Shown: positions 1 to 11,285, counted from the stretch's first letter. The stretch is DNA of 64,000 nt from Pseudomonas sp. TH41 (GCF_016650695.1 NZ_JAEKFH010000003.1:1818001-1882000), one strand, 5' to 3'. Numbers and translations are program-made. Notes: generated by a model from the sequence alone, not told the origin.

Positions 1-224
1 AGGGTAACTTCGGCTTTATCGCCTTTGCGCACCAGCTCGCTGACGGTGGAAATATCCGCGGCGCGCTGGGACTCTTCGGCGTGGTAGGCGAAGTACTGAG
101 GCACGCGGTTCCAGCGCCATTCGTAGGACATCAGCGAGGTGGCGTAATACAACGCGCCGGCCAGGCCGATCAGCACTAGCACGGTTAATACGTGCCACGG
201 CCATTGGGCTTTTTTCTGTTTCAT
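1..224 (-). CDS. Amino-acid ABC transporter permease (5' part only)
   Basis: The gene starts with ATG at 224 and runs off the left edge of the window; 74 codons are visible. The translation begins MKQKKAQWPWHVLTVLVLIG, with one membrane segment at about residues 11-30, then a periplasmic stretch (SYEWRWNRVPQYF) typical of the N-terminus of glutamate/polar amino-acid permeases of the HisM/GlnP type. It lies 137 bp downstream of a matching binding-protein gene on the same strand, so the two probably form one importer operon whose second permease and ATPase would lie further left. A REP doublet separates the two genes. The family call rests on the N-terminus and context. Confidence 0.75.
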   Translation of the reverse strand, partial: MKQKKAQWPWHVLTVLVLIGLAGALYYATSLMSYEWRWNRVPQYFAYHAEESQRAADISTVSELVRKGDKAEVT

Positions 225-269
225 TGGTTAAGCAAGTTCCGAATTTTGTGTCGCAAGGGAGGCCGCCTT

Positions 270-331
270 CGCGAGCAAGCCCGCTCCCACAGGAATACGC
301 ATTCCAATGTGGGAGCGGGCTTGCTCGCGAA
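270..331. repeat. REP doublet, family A
   Basis: Two inverted copies of a GTGGGAGCGGGCTTGCTCGC arm are separated by a short loop. The element lies between the binding-protein gene and the permease gene of the same transporter operon, so it is transcribed and could fold into an intra-operonic hairpin. Confidence 0.9.
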
Positions 332-360
332 TGGCGCGGCGCCGTCTATCTGACCGAGCC

Positions 361-1161
361 TTATTCCATGTCCTTGAGCCAAGCGGTGTCTTTGAACCAC
401 TTGTCATGAATGCGATCGTAGGTGCCGTCTTCATGGATCTGGTGCAGGAAGTTGTTGATGAAGTTGATGCTGTCGTAATCACCTTTCTTCAGACCGAAGG
501 CCAATGGCTCGTAGGTGAACGGCTTGTCCAGGAACAGCAGCTTGCCAGCGCCGGCCTTGTTAACCGCCACAACGTTGTAAGGCGCGTCATAGATGAAGGC
601 GTCGGCCTTGCCGTTGACCACGTCGAGCACGGCTTCCTGCTCATTGTCGTAGCCATGGTATTTGGCTTTGGAGATCAGCTTTTTCGCGACCATCTCCCCA
701 GTGGTGCCGAGTTTGGAGGTAATGCGATAGTCGGCGGTGTTCAGGTCTTTATAGGACTTGATAGTGCCCTCCAGGTCCTTGCGGATCAGCAGGGTCTGGC
801 CGACCACGATGAAAGGTTCGCTGAAGTTCAGGCGCAGGTTGCGTTCCTGGGTCAGGGTCATGCCGCTGCCGATCATGTCGAACTTGTCGGTCAACAGGGC
901 CGGGATGATGCCGTCATAGCCAGTGGAGACCAGCTCCAGTTTGACGCCCATCGCTTTCGCCATGGCTTTGAGGATATCGACTTCGAAGCCGATGATTTCA
1001 CCGCGCTTGTTGGTCATCTCGAATGGCATGTAGGTCGGGTCCATGCCGACTTTCAACGTACCGCGCTTGACCGCGTCATCGATGGCACCCGCCTGTGCCG
1101 CGCTGACCGCAACCAATGCCGTGACGCCAACCAGCAGCATCGAGAGATACTTCTTCATCAT
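361..1161 (-). CDS. Amino-acid ABC transporter substrate-binding protein
   Basis: This is a 266-residue periplasmic solute-binding protein of family 3. A signal peptide (MMKKYLSMLLVGVTALVAVS, cleavage after AQA near residue 24) precedes a mature chain with the usual pattern: an initial strand (LKVGMDPTYMPFE), then GFEVDILKAMAKAMG and DGIIPALLTDKFDMIGSGMT. ATG at 1161 follows a purine-rich GGGGACAAG stretch; a second ATG is 3 bp further in. An upstream extension of the frame to 1293 has no ribosome site and encodes no signal peptide. Ligand is not predictable beyond an amino acid. It is the first gene of the operon with the permease to its left. Confidence 0.9.
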   Translation of the reverse strand: MMKKYLSMLLVGVTALVAVSAAQAGAIDDAVKRGTLKVGMDPTYMPFEMTNKRGEIIGFEVDILKAMAKAMGVKLELVSTGYDGIIPALLTDKFDMIGSGMTLTQERNLRLNFSEPFIVVGQTLLIRKDLEGTIKSYKDLNTADYRITSKLGTTGEMVAKKLISKAKYHGYDNEQEAVLDVVNGKADAFIYDAPYNVVAVNKAGAGKLLFLDKPFTYEPLAFGLKKGDYDSINFINNFLHQIHEDGTYDRIHDKWFKDTAWLKDME

Positions 1162-1334
1162 CTTGTCCCCAACCCCATTGCTTTGTGAGGCGCGCAATCG
1201 ACGATTTTCCTTAGAAAACCGATAGATACGAACAGAAAGCTGTCCGGGCGCACCAATTCGGGGACGGATGCTAACGCACTCGTCCGTTTGCACAAGGGTT
1301 TGCGCGGGATTTGTTGTTTCACGGGCGTAAAAGC

Positions 1335-1436
1335 AAAAGATCGCAGCCTTCGGCAGCTCCTACAGGGTCCGTGTTGATCCGCAATATTGCGGTCAATCGA
1401 ATCACTGTAAGAGCTGCCGCAGGCTGCGATCTTTTT
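1335..1436. repeat. REP doublet, family B (inward type)
   Basis: The left arm AAAGATCGCAGCCTTCGGCA...CTCCTACAGG pairs with a right arm CTGTAAGAGCTGCCGCAGGC...GATCTTTT about 30 bp later. It fills most of the 314-bp gap between the opgH stop and the binding-protein start. The right arm carries a TAAGAG variant of the usual TAGGAG. Confidence 0.9.
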
Positions 1437-1440
1437 GAAA

Positions 1441-1473
1441 ACACCCCGCTCCCAAATCGAAGCGGGCTTTTTT
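1441..1473. terminator. Terminator-like hairpin after opgH
   Basis: CCCGCT/AGCGGG arms enclose a short loop. A run of six T follows on the + strand, and GTGTTTTC follows on the - strand. The only upstream gene that transcription could leave here is opgH (leftward), so it most likely ends that unit, although the better T run points the other way. Confidence 0.5.
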
Positions 1474-1475
1474 CG

Positions 1476-4046
1476 TTATGCCATCTGAGGCTGTGAGCTC
1501 AGTGGTTTGAGCGGCAGCAGCGGCGCATGGGGATCGGCTTTCACCGATTTACGCCAGGCCTCCAGCCACTCGGAGTGGCCCTCGCTCCAGACCTGCTCAT
1601 GCAAGCGAGCCAAGGCCACCGGATCGCTCAGCAGTTGCACACGCTCATTGTTGTTCAGGCCGTCAGGCCCGGCTTTCAATGCATGGCGAACCCGCTCGAC
1701 CCGCAACCATTCGATCGGCTCCGCCTGACCATGGCGCGAAGTCGCCAGCGAGCACGCCAGGGCGTTCTGCTGTGGGTCGACCACCGAGCGGATGAAGCCG
1801 TCTTTCAGCGCGTGATAACGGTTTTCATGGGTGTACTGGTCCGTCGCCAGCAACGCCTGTGGCGGATTGTATTCCTCAGGGATCAGGAACAGGCTCTCGT
1901 CACGGGACTTCAGGCCCAAACCGACACGGCTGGAAATCACCGACACCGGAATCGACAGCATCAACGAACCGACGATCGGCACCAGCCACCAGAGGAAGCT
2001 TGGGTTCAGCCAGATCACCAGCAAGGCCCAGAAGAAGCCCAGCAAGGTTTGCGGACCGTGGCGCTTGACCGCTTCGCTCCACGGCGTGGAGTCGTCGTCA
2101 CGTTGTGGCGAGTTCCAGGTCGCGGCCCAGCCGAGGAACGCGGCGAGTACGAAACGGGTGTGGAAAATCATCCGCACCGGCGCCAGCAGCATGGAGAACA
2201 GCATCTCCAGCAGCATCGACAAGGTCACCTTGAACTTGCCGCCGAACTCTTTCGCACCCTTGGCCCAGATCAGGATGATGCTCAGCAACTTCGGCAGGAA
2301 CAGCAGCACGATCGTGGTCGAGAACAGCGCAATCGCCTTGTCCGGGTGCCATTGTGGCCACAGCGGATAAAGCTGGCGGGGCTCGAGGAAGTACTGCGGC
2401 TCCATCAGCGTGTTGACCGCCAGCAGCGCGGTCGACAGCACGAGAAAGAAGAACCACAACGGCGCTGACAGGTAAGACATCACCCCGGTCAGAAACACCG
2501 CACGGTGCACCGGGTGCATGCCCTTGACCAGGAACAGCCGGAAGTTCATCAGGTTACCGTGGCACCAGCGACGGTCACGCTTGAGTTCGTCCAGCAGGTT
2601 CGGCGGCAACTCTTCATAGCTGCCCGGCAAGTCGTAGGCAATCCACACGCCCCAGCCCGCACGGCGCATCAGCGCTGCTTCGACGAAGTCGTGGGACAGT
2701 ATCGCACCGGCGAACGCGCCTTTACCGGGCAACGGCGCCAGGGCGCAATGCTCGATGAATGGCTTCATGCGGATGATCGCGTTGTGACCCCAGTAGTGGG
2801 ATTCGCCCAACTGCCAGAAGTGCAGGCCGGCGGTGAACAGCGGACCGTAAACACGGGTCGCGAATTGCTGCATACGCGCATAAAGGGTGTCCATGCCCGA
2901 CGCACGTGGCGCAGTCTGGATGATCCCGGCGTCCGGGGTGGCTTCCATCAAGCGCACCAGACTGGTCAGGCATTCGCCGCTCATCACGGAGTCCGCATCG
3001 AGCACGACCATGTACTTGTAGTCACCGCCCCAGCGACGGCAGAAGTCGTCGAGGTTGCCGCTTTTACGTTTTACCCGACGACGACGGCGGCGATAGAAAA
3101 TCTTGCCGAAGCCTTTGGCTTCGCGGCAGACGTCCAGCCAGGCCTGCTGTTCGGCGACACAGATATCGGCTTCGTTACTGTCGCTGAGGACGAAGAAGTC
3201 GAAGCGATCCAGATCACCCGTAGCCGCCACCGACTCAAAGGTCGCCCGCAGTCCGGCAAACACACGTGGCACGTCTTCGTTGCAGATCGGCATCACCAGT
3301 GCGGTGCGCGCATCCTTGGCGATGGGCTCATTGCCGGCGCTTTTACCGGAAATACGGTATTTATCGTGACCCGTGAGCAACTCGAGGAAGCCCATCAGCG
3401 CCGTCCAGAAACCGGCCGATACCCAGCAGAACAGAATCCCGAACAGAATCAGGATGCTGGTTTGCAGGGCATATGGCAGCACTTGCGTGGCCGTTTGCGT
3501 CAACGGTTGGTGCAGTACTTCGTTCAGGTCGACGAACGACCAGCCCTGATACGGCATGATGCCTTTCATGTACCAGCCGGCAATGATGGTCTGGCCGAGC
3601 ATCAGTACCAACAGAATGTAGCGACGGATCGAACCGACGGTGCGCCAGCGAGCGGCTGGCAATACGCGCTCATCCTTCGGCGGAGCCGGCGGATTGGTGC
3701 GACCGGTCAGACGACGCCAGCCACGCACCAGAATGTTGGTACGCCACGGCTCCGGCACGACCTTGGTCCGACGGATCGGTGGTGTCGCCTTGAGGCAAAC
3801 GCGACCGCTGGTGTCGAGCACCAGCATTTCGGCGTCCTGCAACTCTTCGGCGGTGTTCAGGGTCAGGCGCTTGCCGACTGAAGCCTGGGCGGCCTCGGTC
3901 GGGGTGTCGAACACCTGGGACGACAGGCGTTGGTGCAGTTCGCTGAAAGACTTGCAGCCCGCGAGTTCCGCGCGTTGCTCGTCGGTCATCGGCAGATGGG
4001 CCAGATACTCGGCAAGCGTTTCTGGCTGTACTTGAGAATTACTCAT
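1476..4046 (-). CDS. opgH: Glucans biosynthesis glucosyltransferase H
   Basis: An 856-residue inner-membrane family 2 glycosyltransferase that polymerises UDP-glucose into the beta-glucan backbone of osmoregulated periplasmic glucans. A long cytoplasmic N-terminus is followed by membrane segments, the catalytic domain with [15 protein letters not shown] and VVLDADS motifs and the RDRRWCHGN acceptor-site motif, then several C-terminal membrane helices. Length is the usual one for the family. Its ATG overlaps the opgG stop by 8 bp (ATGAGTAA), indicating translational coupling. In plant-pathogenic pseudomonads the equivalent locus is known as hrpM. Confidence 0.96.
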   Translation of the reverse strand: MSNSQVQPETLAEYLAHLPMTDEQRAELAGCKSFSELHQRLSSQVFDTPTEAAQASVGKRLTLNTAEELQDAEMLVLDTSGRVCLKATPPIRRTKVVPEPWRTNILVRGWRRLTGRTNPPAPPKDERVLPAARWRTVGSIRRYILLVLMLGQTIIAGWYMKGIMPYQGWSFVDLNEVLHQPLTQTATQVLPYALQTSILILFGILFCWVSAGFWTALMGFLELLTGHDKYRISGKSAGNEPIAKDARTALVMPICNEDVPRVFAGLRATFESVAATGDLDRFDFFVLSDSNEADICVAEQQAWLDVCREAKGFGKIFYRRRRRRVKRKSGNLDDFCRRWGGDYKYMVVLDADSVMSGECLTSLVRLMEATPDAGIIQTAPRASGMDTLYARMQQFATRVYGPLFTAGLHFWQLGESHYWGHNAIIRMKPFIEHCALAPLPGKGAFAGAILSHDFVEAALMRRAGWGVWIAYDLPGSYEELPPNLLDELKRDRRWCHGNLMNFRLFLVKGMHPVHRAVFLTGVMSYLSAPLWFFFLVLSTALLAVNTLMEPQYFLEPRQLYPLWPQWHPDKAIALFSTTIVLLFLPKLLSIILIWAKGAKEFGGKFKVTLSMLLEMLFSMLLAPVRMIFHTRFVLAAFLGWAATWNSPQRDDDSTPWSEAVKRHGPQTLLGFFWALLVIWLNPSFLWWLVPIVGSLMLSIPVSVISSRVGLGLKSRDESLFLIPEEYNPPQALLATDQYTHENRYHALKDGFIRSVVDPQQNALACSLATSRHGQAEPIEWLRVERVRHALKAGPDGLNNNERVQLLSDPVALARLHEQVWSEGHSEWLEAWRKSVKADPHAPLLPLKPLSSQPQMA

Positions 4047-5862
4047 CGGCAGGCAACTGGTAGCTCCAGGTCTCGGTCAGGACTTCTTCAGTCGATCCCG
4101 ATTCCGGTGTGGCTGGGGCCGCGTTTGCAGCAGCAGGCTGCTTGGCGTCTTTGTTGGCCTTGTCCTTGGCCTCTGCGACTGGTTTGGCGTCGGCCTGCTT
4201 GGCTTCAGCTTGCTTCGCTTCCTGGGCTTCCTTGTCCGCTTTCTCTTGTTGCCTGGCAGCGACCTTGTCGGCCTTGGCAACCGAAGAATTGGAGAGCGGC
4301 AGCGAGGTCTTGGCGAGGTCGGCTGGCACGATGTTCTGGACCAGTGCAGCACGCATCTCGGTGGACTTACCCGGGTCTTTGATCTTCATGCGCAGCGTCA
4401 GGCGCCAGCCCTTGGTCTCAGGGTTGTAACGCACGCTGTTCTCGACCAGCTCCGCATTGTCGCCAACGCTGACCTGGCTGCGAACGTCCGCCTCTGGCGG
4501 CAATGCCGCGAGCGATGGACCTTCGAAGTCCACCAGATAGGCGACGCTGCCGTCGGGTTGACGGATCAGGTTGGACTGCTTCACGTCACCGGTGGAGCGC
4601 AGCGTTTGTTTGACCCATGCGCTATCTGGCGCGTGGATAGCCGCTTCGTCGATAGTCCAGTGCATGCGATAAGCGACGTCCAGTGGCTGACCAGGCTCAG
4701 GCAGCTTTTCCGGGCTCCAGAACGCAACGATATTGTCGTTGGTTTCGTCGGCGGTCGGAATCTCTACCAGATCGACGGAGCCTTTGCCCCAATCGCCTTT
4801 TGGTTCGATCCAGGCACTTGGGCGCTTGTCGTAGCGGTCGTCGAGGTCTTCGTAGTGGCTGAAATCACGGCCACGTTGCAGCAGGCCAAAACCGCGCGGG
4901 TTCTCAATGGAGAAGTTGCTCACGGCCAGGTGTTTCGGGTTGTTCAGTGGGCGCCAGATCCACTCGCCGTTGCCGGCATGGATCGACAGGCCGCTGGAAT
5001 CGTGCAGTTCGCGACGATAGTTCAGCACCTTGGACGGCTGGTTGGCGCCGAACAGGAACATGCTGGTCAGCGGTGCAACACCCAGCTTGGTGACTTTGTC
5101 ACGCAGGAACATCTGGGCTTTGACGTCGACAACGGTGTCGCTGCCCGGACGCAGGGTCAGGCGATAGGCACCGGTAGCGCGAGGCGAATCCAGCAGGGCG
5201 AAAATCACCAGGTGTTTGTCGCCCGGTTTTGGCTGTTGAATCCAGAACTCGGTGAAACGCGGGAATTCTTCGCCGGACGGCAATGCGGTATCGATGGCCA
5301 TGCCGCGAGCGGACAAACCATACGTGTGGCCCTTGCCGACAACGCGGAAGTAACTCGCGCCGAGCATGGTCATGATTTCGTCTTGCTTGTCGGCCTTGTT
5401 GATCGGGTACAGCACACGGAAACCGGCATAACCCAGTTGTTCGGTGGCTTTAGGATCGAACTTCAGGTCGCCGAAATCGAAACGAGTTGGGTCGTATTTG
5501 ATCTCTTCGACGGTGTTAGCCGTGATTTCGTTGATTTTAACCGGTGTATCGAAATGCATACCCTGGTGATAGAACGACAGCTTGAACGGGGTTTTCTGAT
5601 CGGCCCACTCGGCTTTTTCGGTCAGGAAGCGAATTTTTTGATAGTCCGCGAACTTCATCTCACGGAATTCGTTCGGCAGGTTACTGCGCGGGGCTTCGTA
5701 TTTCTGCCCGGCCAGCTCTTTTGCCTTGACCGATACATCATCCAGATCGAATGCCCAAAGCTGGCCGGCGCTGAACAGGCAGAGCAGTGCAGAGCCCGCT
5801 ACCAGTGCGCTTCGTAACCGTTTGGCAGACAATTTTGGTGCATTACAGGGACTAACAATCAC
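4039..5862 (-). CDS. opgG: Glucans biosynthesis protein G
   Basis: A 607-residue periplasmic protein needed with OpgH to make osmoregulated periplasmic glucans. GTG at 5862 is chosen: GCGAGGG lies upstream and it yields a leader ([19 protein letters not shown], cleavage after LWA) followed by [21 protein letters not shown], the usual OpgG N-terminus. The core matches the family ([18 protein letters not shown]). Just before the conserved C-terminal [11 protein letters not shown] there is a long Ala/Lys/Gln-rich, low-complexity insertion that makes the protein clearly longer than enterobacterial OpgG. It is the first gene of the opgGH operon. Confidence 0.95.
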   Translation of the reverse strand: MIVSPCNAPKLSAKRLRSALVAGSALLCLFSAGQLWAFDLDDVSVKAKELAGQKYEAPRSNLPNEFREMKFADYQKIRFLTEKAEWADQKTPFKLSFYHQGMHFDTPVKINEITANTVEEIKYDPTRFDFGDLKFDPKATEQLGYAGFRVLYPINKADKQDEIMTMLGASYFRVVGKGHTYGLSARGMAIDTALPSGEEFPRFTEFWIQQPKPGDKHLVIFALLDSPRATGAYRLTLRPGSDTVVDVKAQMFLRDKVTKLGVAPLTSMFLFGANQPSKVLNYRRELHDSSGLSIHAGNGEWIWRPLNNPKHLAVSNFSIENPRGFGLLQRGRDFSHYEDLDDRYDKRPSAWIEPKGDWGKGSVDLVEIPTADETNDNIVAFWSPEKLPEPGQPLDVAYRMHWTIDEAAIHAPDSAWVKQTLRSTGDVKQSNLIRQPDGSVAYLVDFEGPSLAALPPEADVRSQVSVGDNAELVENSVRYNPETKGWRLTLRMKIKDPGKSTEMRAALVQNIVPADLAKTSLPLSNSSVAKADKVAARQQEKADKEAQEAKQAEAKQADAKPVAEAKDKANKDAKQPAAANAAPATPESGSTEEVLTETWSYQLPADE

Positions 5863-6181
5863 GAGCAACCCTCGCCGAAAACAGATCAAAAAACCAACGG
5901 CCAGTTAAAGGGCCCGTGAGGTAGGCGACATAAAAAACCGCCCCTACAGACCACTCTTGCCAAGTTGGCGAGCATTATTCCGACTCCGGTGGGGCTAAAT
6001 GATTCCCCAAACGGTCCAGGACAAGTCTCTACCTAAGTCAAATGGATCAACGAACGCTGATCCCCGTAGCGCGCGATTATCTAGTAGGCCGCGTTACAAC
6101 GCATCAGGCGCAACCAAGTATTTATCGCGAAAAACCCCTGTTTTCAGTGGAAAAGGGCTTAAAAAGACGTTTTAAGCGCTT
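5863..6181. other. Gap upstream of opgG and downstream of dtd
   Basis: This 319-bp stretch should hold the leftward opgG promoter, but I see no convincing -35/-10 or -24/-12 element. A short near-palindrome (CTTGCCAA G TTGGCGAG) lies at 5955-5971. The dtd-proximal end holds an A/T-rich hairpin listed separately. No convincing coding sequence was found. Confidence 0.4.
6157..6177 (-). terminator. Hairpin just after dtd
   Basis: A perfect 8-bp inverted repeat GCTTAAAA/TTTTAAGC with a 5-nt loop lies 4 bp beyond the dtd stop, followed on the - strand by CCTTTTCC. The stem is A/T-rich, so terminator strength is uncertain. Confidence 0.45.
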
Positions 6182-6619
6182 TCAGGTCTGTAACAGGAAG
6201 GTTACCGGGCCATCATTGACCAAGTGCACCTGCATTTCCGCGCCGAATCTACCTGATGCCACAGTGCCATGCACCTGTTTCGCCTTACTTAATAGATAGT
6301 CGAAAAGCTCCTCGCCCAGGGCCGGTGGGGCGGCGGTCGAAAAACTCGGTCGCAACCCGCTTTTAGTGTCGGCGGCCAGGGTGAACTGTGAGACCAGCAG
6401 CAACCCACCGCCGACATCCGCCAGGGACAGATTCATCTTGCCCTCGGCGTCGCTGAATACTCGATAGTTAAGCAGCTTATGCAGAAGTTTGTCGGCGCTC
6501 GCCCGAGAGTCGTCGGGTTCGACTGCCACCAGCACCAACAAACCCTGGTCGATTGCGCCAACCACCTCCCCCGCCACCTCGACTCGCGCGCCACGCACGC
6601 GTTGCAGCAGAGCCTTCAT
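6182..6619 (-). CDS. dtd: D-aminoacyl-tRNA deacylase
   Basis: A 145-residue cytosolic enzyme, exactly the usual length, that removes D-amino acids (and glycine) from mischarged tRNA. It begins [20 protein letters not shown] and carries the two family signatures: SQFTLAAD and, near the C-terminus, [11 protein letters not shown] with the Gly-Pro pair that reads substrate chirality. The ATG overlaps the stop of the upstream peptidase gene by 4 bp (ATGA), so the two are translationally coupled. Confidence 0.97.
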   Translation of the reverse strand: MKALLQRVRGARVEVAGEVVGAIDQGLLVLVAVEPDDSRASADKLLHKLLNYRVFSDAEGKMNLSLADVGGGLLLVSQFTLAADTKSGLRPSFSTAAPPALGEELFDYLLSKAKQVHGTVASGRFGAEMQVHLVNDGPVTFLLQT

Positions 6620-7587
6620 GCTTCTTCAGGGGCCAGGTCGAGCAGACGATGGGCCATCTGATCGGCGGCGCGAACCAGTGCATCGGTAATGCCGGGTTCG
6701 GAGGCGGCATGGCCGGCGTCACGGATCACCTGCAATTCACTGTTCGGCCAGTTCTGATGCAGTTCCCAGGCGTTATCCAGCGGGCAGATCACGTCGTAGC
6801 GACCGTGCACGATCACGCCGGGCAAATGGGCAATCTTGCCCATGTCGCGGATCAGCTGGTTCGGTTCAAGGAACGCATTGTTGGTGAAGTAGTGACATTC
6901 GATGCGAGCGATGGACAACGCGCGCTGTGGCTCAGAGAAGCGATCGACCACCATCGGGTTCGGGCGCAAGGTGGCGGTACGGCCTTCCCAGGTGGACCAA
7001 GCCTTGGCGGCGTGCATCTGGGCGATTTGATCGTTGCCGACCAGGCGCTTGTGGAACGCGCTGAGCAAGTCGTCGCGCTCGTCCATCGGGATCGGCGCGA
7101 TGTAGTCCTGCCAGTAATCGGGGAACAGACGGCTGGCGCCGGCCTGGTAGAACCATTCGATTTCCTGCGGACGGCAGAGAAAAATCCCGCGCAGGATCAG
7201 ACCGTGCACACGCTCCGGGTGGGTTTGCGCGTAGGCAAGGGCCAGGGTTGAACCCCAGGAGCCGCCAAACAACACCCACTTTTCGATGCCCAGGTGTTTA
7301 CGAATTCGCTCAAGGTCGGCGACCAGATCCCAGGTGGTGTTGTTTTCGAGGCTGGCGTGAGGTGTGGAACGACCACAACCGCGCTGGTCGAACGTGACGA
7401 TGCGGTACAAATTCGGATCAAAAAAACAGCGACTCTGGCCATCGCACCCGGCACCGGGGCCGCCGTGGATGAACACCACCGGCAAACCTTTCGGTGAACC
7501 GCTTTCGTCGACGTACAGTGTGTGGGTTTCATCGACGGCCAGATCGTGCCGGGCGTGGGGTTTGATCTGCGGGTACAAAGTCTGCAT
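6616..7587 (-). CDS. pip: Proline iminopeptidase
   Basis: A 323-residue alpha/beta hydrolase of peptidase family S33 that removes N-terminal proline from peptides. The oxyanion motif HGGPGAG and the nucleophile elbow [10 protein letters not shown] (Ser in GxSxG) are intact, as is the distal [12 protein letters not shown] (Asp) and DAGHAA (His) that complete the triad. It is the promoter-proximal gene of the pip-dtd pair, a pairing common in pseudomonads. Confidence 0.95.
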   Translation of the reverse strand: MQTLYPQIKPHARHDLAVDETHTLYVDESGSPKGLPVVFIHGGPGAGCDGQSRCFFDPNLYRIVTFDQRGCGRSTPHASLENNTTWDLVADLERIRKHLGIEKWVLFGGSWGSTLALAYAQTHPERVHGLILRGIFLCRPQEIEWFYQAGASRLFPDYWQDYIAPIPMDERDDLLSAFHKRLVGNDQIAQMHAAKAWSTWEGRTATLRPNPMVVDRFSEPQRALSIARIECHYFTNNAFLEPNQLIRDMGKIAHLPGVIVHGRYDVICPLDNAWELHQNWPNSELQVIRDAGHAASEPGITDALVRAADQMAHRLLDLAPEEA

Positions 7588-7683
7588 TGCGCGCTCCGTA
7601 AGGGGTCGAGGTCATCCCTGGGGGGACTTCTATTATTCTGCCGTCCGGCATCATAAACCCGAATTACGTCAATGAGCATGCCT

Positions 7684-7784
7684 TGTGGGAGCGAGCTCGC
7701 TCGCGAAGGTCGTCAACACTAATGCGTCAAGTCAGACACCCCGCGGCGTTCTCCGGTTTATCGCGAGCAAGCTCGCTCCTACAG
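7684..7784. repeat. REP doublet, family A (GGAGCGAGCTCGCTCGC form)
   Basis: Inverted arms TGTGGGAGCGAGCTCGCTCG and TCGCGAGCAAGCTCGCTCCT flank a spacer with GTCGTCAACACTAATGCG and ACACCCCGCGGCG, which is closely shared with the doublet near 21190. It sits between hutG (3' end) and pip (5' end). Confidence 0.9.
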
Positions 7785-7799
7785 TGATCGCGCGTAGAC

Positions 7800-8603
7800 T
7801 TAATGTCCGTAGTGCTTTTCACCCCAGGCCAACAGTCCTTGCAGCAATTCCTTAAGCACCACCTGCGTCGGCGCCGCGAGATCAGGGCGATAGCGGAACG
7901 GCTCGAACTCTTCCATGTACGTGCACTGGCCCAACTCCAGTTGCACCGCATGGATGTTTTCGGCCGGGTTGCCGTAATGCCGGGTGATGTGGCCGCCCTT
8001 GAAACGACCGTTCAGCACGTGGCTGTAATCGCCGTGACGTGCGCAAATCGCTTCCAGTTGAGTCGCCAACTGAGGATCGCAACTGGCGCCGTTGAACGTG
8101 CCGAGGTTGAAGTCCGGCAGTTTGCCGTCGAACAGATGCGGAATGATCGAACGAATCGAGTGCGCATCGAACAGCAGCGCGTAGCCAAACTCTGCTTTCA
8201 GTCGCGCCAACTCGTTCTGCAACGTGCTGTGATACGGCGTCCAGACCTGCTCCAGATACGTCGCACGTTCCGCCGCCGACGGTTCCATGCCCTCACGGAA
8301 CAACGGAATGCCATCGAACAATGTCGCCGGATACAGACCGGTGGTCGCACCGACATACAGAGGCTTATCGTCGGATGGTCGGTTCAGATCGATGACGAAA
8401 CGCGAATACTCGGCAGCCAAGGTGCTGGCGCCCAGTTCGGCGGCGAACTCATACAGCGTGGGGATGTGCCAGTCGGTATCCGGCAGACTGCGTGCATCGG
8501 GGATTAGCCCGGCTTCGACCGCGGGGGTCAGGCGCAGGCCGGCGTGGGGCATGCTGATCAGCAGGGGCACGCGGCCTTGTTTGAAGCTCAGAACCTTATC
8601 CAC
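7800..8603 (-). CDS. hutG: N-formylglutamate deformylase
   Basis: A 267-residue amidohydrolase that releases formate from N-formyl-L-glutamate, the last step of the five-step histidine route. The start is GTG at 8603, preceded by AGGAG at good spacing; this gives VDKVLSFKQGRVPLLISMPH, the typical N-terminus. Conserved motifs include SMPHAG, DTDWHIP, FDAHSIRS and HITRHYG. It is the last gene of the leftward hut unit, 10 bp after hutI. Confidence 0.95.
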   Translation of the reverse strand: MDKVLSFKQGRVPLLISMPHAGLRLTPAVEAGLIPDARSLPDTDWHIPTLYEFAAELGASTLAAEYSRFVIDLNRPSDDKPLYVGATTGLYPATLFDGIPLFREGMEPSAAERATYLEQVWTPYHSTLQNELARLKAEFGYALLFDAHSIRSIIPHLFDGKLPDFNLGTFNGASCDPQLATQLEAICARHGDYSHVLNGRFKGGHITRHYGNPAENIHAVQLELGQCTYMEEFEPFRYRPDLAAPTQVVLKELLQGLLAWGEKHYGH

Positions 8604-8613
8604 AACTGTTCTC

Positions 8614-9819
8614 CTAAACGCTCGTTTCGACGCCGTGACGCACGACGCGTTTTTCCAGGTCACCGCCCAGCCAGTACGACAGGTCGGCGGGACGATCGAT
8701 TTGCCAGGCAACAAAATCTGCGACCTTGCCGGCTTCCAGCGAACCGTGGGTGTCGGCCATGCCCAGCGCGGTGGCGGCATGTAGGGTCGCGCCCGCCAAG
8801 GCTTCTTCCGGGGTCATGCGGAAGCAGGTGCAGGCCATGTTCAGCATCAAGCGCAACGACAGCGCTGGCGAGGTGCCGGGGTTGAGGTCGCTGGCGATGG
8901 CGATTTTCACCCCGTGTTTGCGCAGGGCCTCCATCGGCGGCAATTGGGTTTCCCGCAGGAAATAGAAAGCACCTGGGAGCAGTACCGCAACCGTGCCGGC
9001 CTCGGCCATCGCGATGGCGTCGTCTTCGGTCATGAACTCCAGATGATCGGCCGACAGCGCGTGGTAACGCGCCGCCAGACTCGAACCGTGCAGCGACGAC
9101 AATTGCTCGGCGTGCAGCTTCACCGGCAAGCCGAGTTTCTGTGCGGTGATAAACACGCGCTCGACCTGCGCTGGCGAAAACGCCAGGTATTCGCAAAACG
9201 CGTCCACCGCATCCACCAGACCCTCGGCAGCCAGGGCCGGGAGCATTTCAGCGCAGATGTGATCAATGTAGTCGTCAGCGCGATCGGCATATTCCGGCGG
9301 CAAGGCGTGCGCGGCCAGGCAGGTGCTGCGTATGCTGACCGGCAGTTCGGCGCCGAGACGGCGGACGACCCGCAGGATCTTGCGTTCGCTGGCCAGGTCG
9401 AGGCCGTAGCCGGATTTCATCTCGACCGTGGTCACGCCGTCACGCATCAAGCTTTTCAGACGCTTGGCGGCGCTGGCGAACAATTCGTCTTCGGTGGCCG
9501 CGCGAGTGGCGCGCACGGTGCTGGCGATGCCGCCACCCGCCGCCGCTATTTCTGCGTAACTGACGCCTTGCAGGCGTTGTTCGAATTCACCGCTGCGGTT
9601 ACCACCAAACACCGTGTGGGTGTGGCAGTCGATCAGGCCAGGGGTCACCCACGCGCCTTTCAAGTCGTTGACGGTCGGGTATTCGCCGGCCGGCAGTTCA
9701 GCGCGTGGACCGATCCACTCAATGTGCGCACCGGACGTCACGATGGCCGCGTCTTCGATGATCGAGTAGACGCCTTGCGCCATGGTTGCGACGTGACAGT
9801 GTTGCCAGAGAGTTTTCAT
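8614..9819 (-). CDS. hutI: Imidazolonepropionase
   Basis: A 401-residue metal-dependent hydrolase of the amidohydrolase superfamily that opens 4-imidazolone-5-propionate to N-formimino-L-glutamate. The metal ligands are visible: the DCHTHT motif (His66, His68), a His in KLHAEQ, another in ALSADHLEF, and the Asp of ASDLNPG. The MKSGYGLD stretch is typical of HutI. It lies 17 bp after hutT and 10 bp before hutG. Confidence 0.97.
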   Translation of the reverse strand: MKTLWQHCHVATMAQGVYSIIEDAAIVTSGAHIEWIGPRAELPAGEYPTVNDLKGAWVTPGLIDCHTHTVFGGNRSGEFEQRLQGVSYAEIAAAGGGIASTVRATRAATEDELFASAAKRLKSLMRDGVTTVEMKSGYGLDLASERKILRVVRRLGAELPVSIRSTCLAAHALPPEYADRADDYIDHICAEMLPALAAEGLVDAVDAFCEYLAFSPAQVERVFITAQKLGLPVKLHAEQLSSLHGSSLAARYHALSADHLEFMTEDDAIAMAEAGTVAVLLPGAFYFLRETQLPPMEALRKHGVKIAIASDLNPGTSPALSLRLMLNMACTCFRMTPEEALAGATLHAATALGMADTHGSLEAGKVADFVAWQIDRPADLSYWLGGDLEKRVVRHGVETSV

Positions 9820-9836
9820 CCTTGGCCTCCGTTAGG

Positions 9837-11246
9837 TTATCGATGAGAAAAAGAAGGTGCCTGCTCCACCGGTACCGCCTTCCCTGCCGCCGGTTTTACC
9901 CACGTCAGGTAGGCCAGCACCAGCAACACGATCCAGACCACGCCGACGATCAGAGCCGCCTGGGTGTCCGGGAAATAGCCCAGCACGCCGAAGACAAACA
10001 GCATGAAGGCAATCGCCGCCATCGGCGCATAGGGCCAGAACGGTACCGGGAATTTTAACTGTTTGACCTGCTCGGCACTCATGGAGCGACGCATGGCCAC
10101 CTGAGTGAACAGAATCATCAGCCAGACCCATACCGTGGCAAAGGTCGCGATGGAGGCGATCAGCAGGAATACGTTTTCCGGTATCAGGTAGTTCAACAGC
10201 ACGCCCAACAGCAGCGCACTGCTCATCACCACCACTGTCAGCCACGGCACGCCGTTGCGCGACAAACTGGCGAAGCCTTTCGGTGCGTGCCCTTGCTGAG
10301 CCAGGCCATACATCATGCGGCCCGCGCCGAAGATGTCACTGTTGATGGCCGACACCGCCGCCGAAATCACCACGATATTGAGGATAGTCGCCGCCGAGCT
10401 AATACCCAGGTTGTCGAAAATCTGCACAAACGGACTGCCTTGGCTGCCAATCTGCTGCCATGGAAAGATCGACATCAGCACCAGCATCGTCAGCACGTAG
10501 AACAGCAGGATACGCAACGGTACGGCATTGATCGCCCGAGGCAACACGTGCTGCGGGTCCTTGGCTTCACCAGCCGTAACGCCGATGATTTCAATGCCAC
10601 CAAATGCAAACATCACCACGGCGAACGAAGCGATCAGGCCACCCCAGCCATTGGGCATGAAGCCGCCATGGCTCCAGAGGTTGCTGATGTCGGTCGCTTG
10701 GGCACCGGGTGCCGTGCTGATGCCAAACAGCATGATGCCGAAGCCGCCAAGGATCATCGCGACGATGGCCGCTACCTTGAGCAGCGACAACCAGAACTCC
10801 ATTTCCCCGAAAACTTTGACATTGCACAGGTTCAAGCCACCGACCACCGAAACGATGCCCAGCACCCAGACCCAGCGGGCGACTTCCGGAAACCAGAAGC
10901 CCATGTAAATGCCGAACGCGGTGACGTCGGCCATTCCGACGATGACCATTTCAAACGCGTAGGTCCAACCGAGGATGAAGCCCGCCATCGGCCCGAGGTA
11001 GGTGCTGGCGTACTGGCCGAATGAGCCAGCCACCGGGTTGTGCACCGCCATCTCGCCGAGGGCACGCATCACCATGAACACGGCAGCGCCACCGATCAGG
11101 TAAGCAAGCAGTACCGCGGGCCCGGCCATTTGAATGGCCGAGGCAGAACCATAAAACAGCCCGGTGCCGATCGCCGACCCCAGCGCCATGAAGCGAATAT
11201 GTCGGGCAGAGAGCCCGCGTTTCAAACCTTTTGCTGGTTGTTGCAT
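9837..11246 (-). CDS. hutT: Histidine permease, AAT/APC family
   Basis: A 469-residue integral membrane transporter of the amino acid-polyamine-organocation superfamily, with about 12 hydrophobic segments and the characteristic N-terminus [20 protein letters not shown]. Membership of the hut operon, between hutH and hutI, indicates L-histidine as substrate, as in P. fluorescens SBW25. The start region reads ATGCAACAACC, which resembles but does not exactly fit the A-rich Hfq/Crc target pattern. Confidence 0.88.
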   Translation of the reverse strand: MQQPAKGLKRGLSARHIRFMALGSAIGTGLFYGSASAIQMAGPAVLLAYLIGGAAVFMVMRALGEMAVHNPVAGSFGQYASTYLGPMAGFILGWTYAFEMVIVGMADVTAFGIYMGFWFPEVARWVWVLGIVSVVGGLNLCNVKVFGEMEFWLSLLKVAAIVAMILGGFGIMLFGISTAPGAQATDISNLWSHGGFMPNGWGGLIASFAVVMFAFGGIEIIGVTAGEAKDPQHVLPRAINAVPLRILLFYVLTMLVLMSIFPWQQIGSQGSPFVQIFDNLGISSAATILNIVVISAAVSAINSDIFGAGRMMYGLAQQGHAPKGFASLSRNGVPWLTVVVMSSALLLGVLLNYLIPENVFLLIASIATFATVWVWLMILFTQVAMRRSMSAEQVKQLKFPVPFWPYAPMAAIAFMLFVFGVLGYFPDTQAALIVGVVWIVLLVLAYLTWVKPAAGKAVPVEQAPSFSHR

Positions 11247-11285
11247 TACTCGTCCTTAATTATTTTTATTCGACGCAAAATCGAA

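Noticed and set aside
2505..3881. A 458-codon open frame on the + strand inside opgH
   Set aside because: It lies fully antisense to the conserved glycosyltransferase, and its His/Gln/Arg-rich composition is typical of shadow frames.
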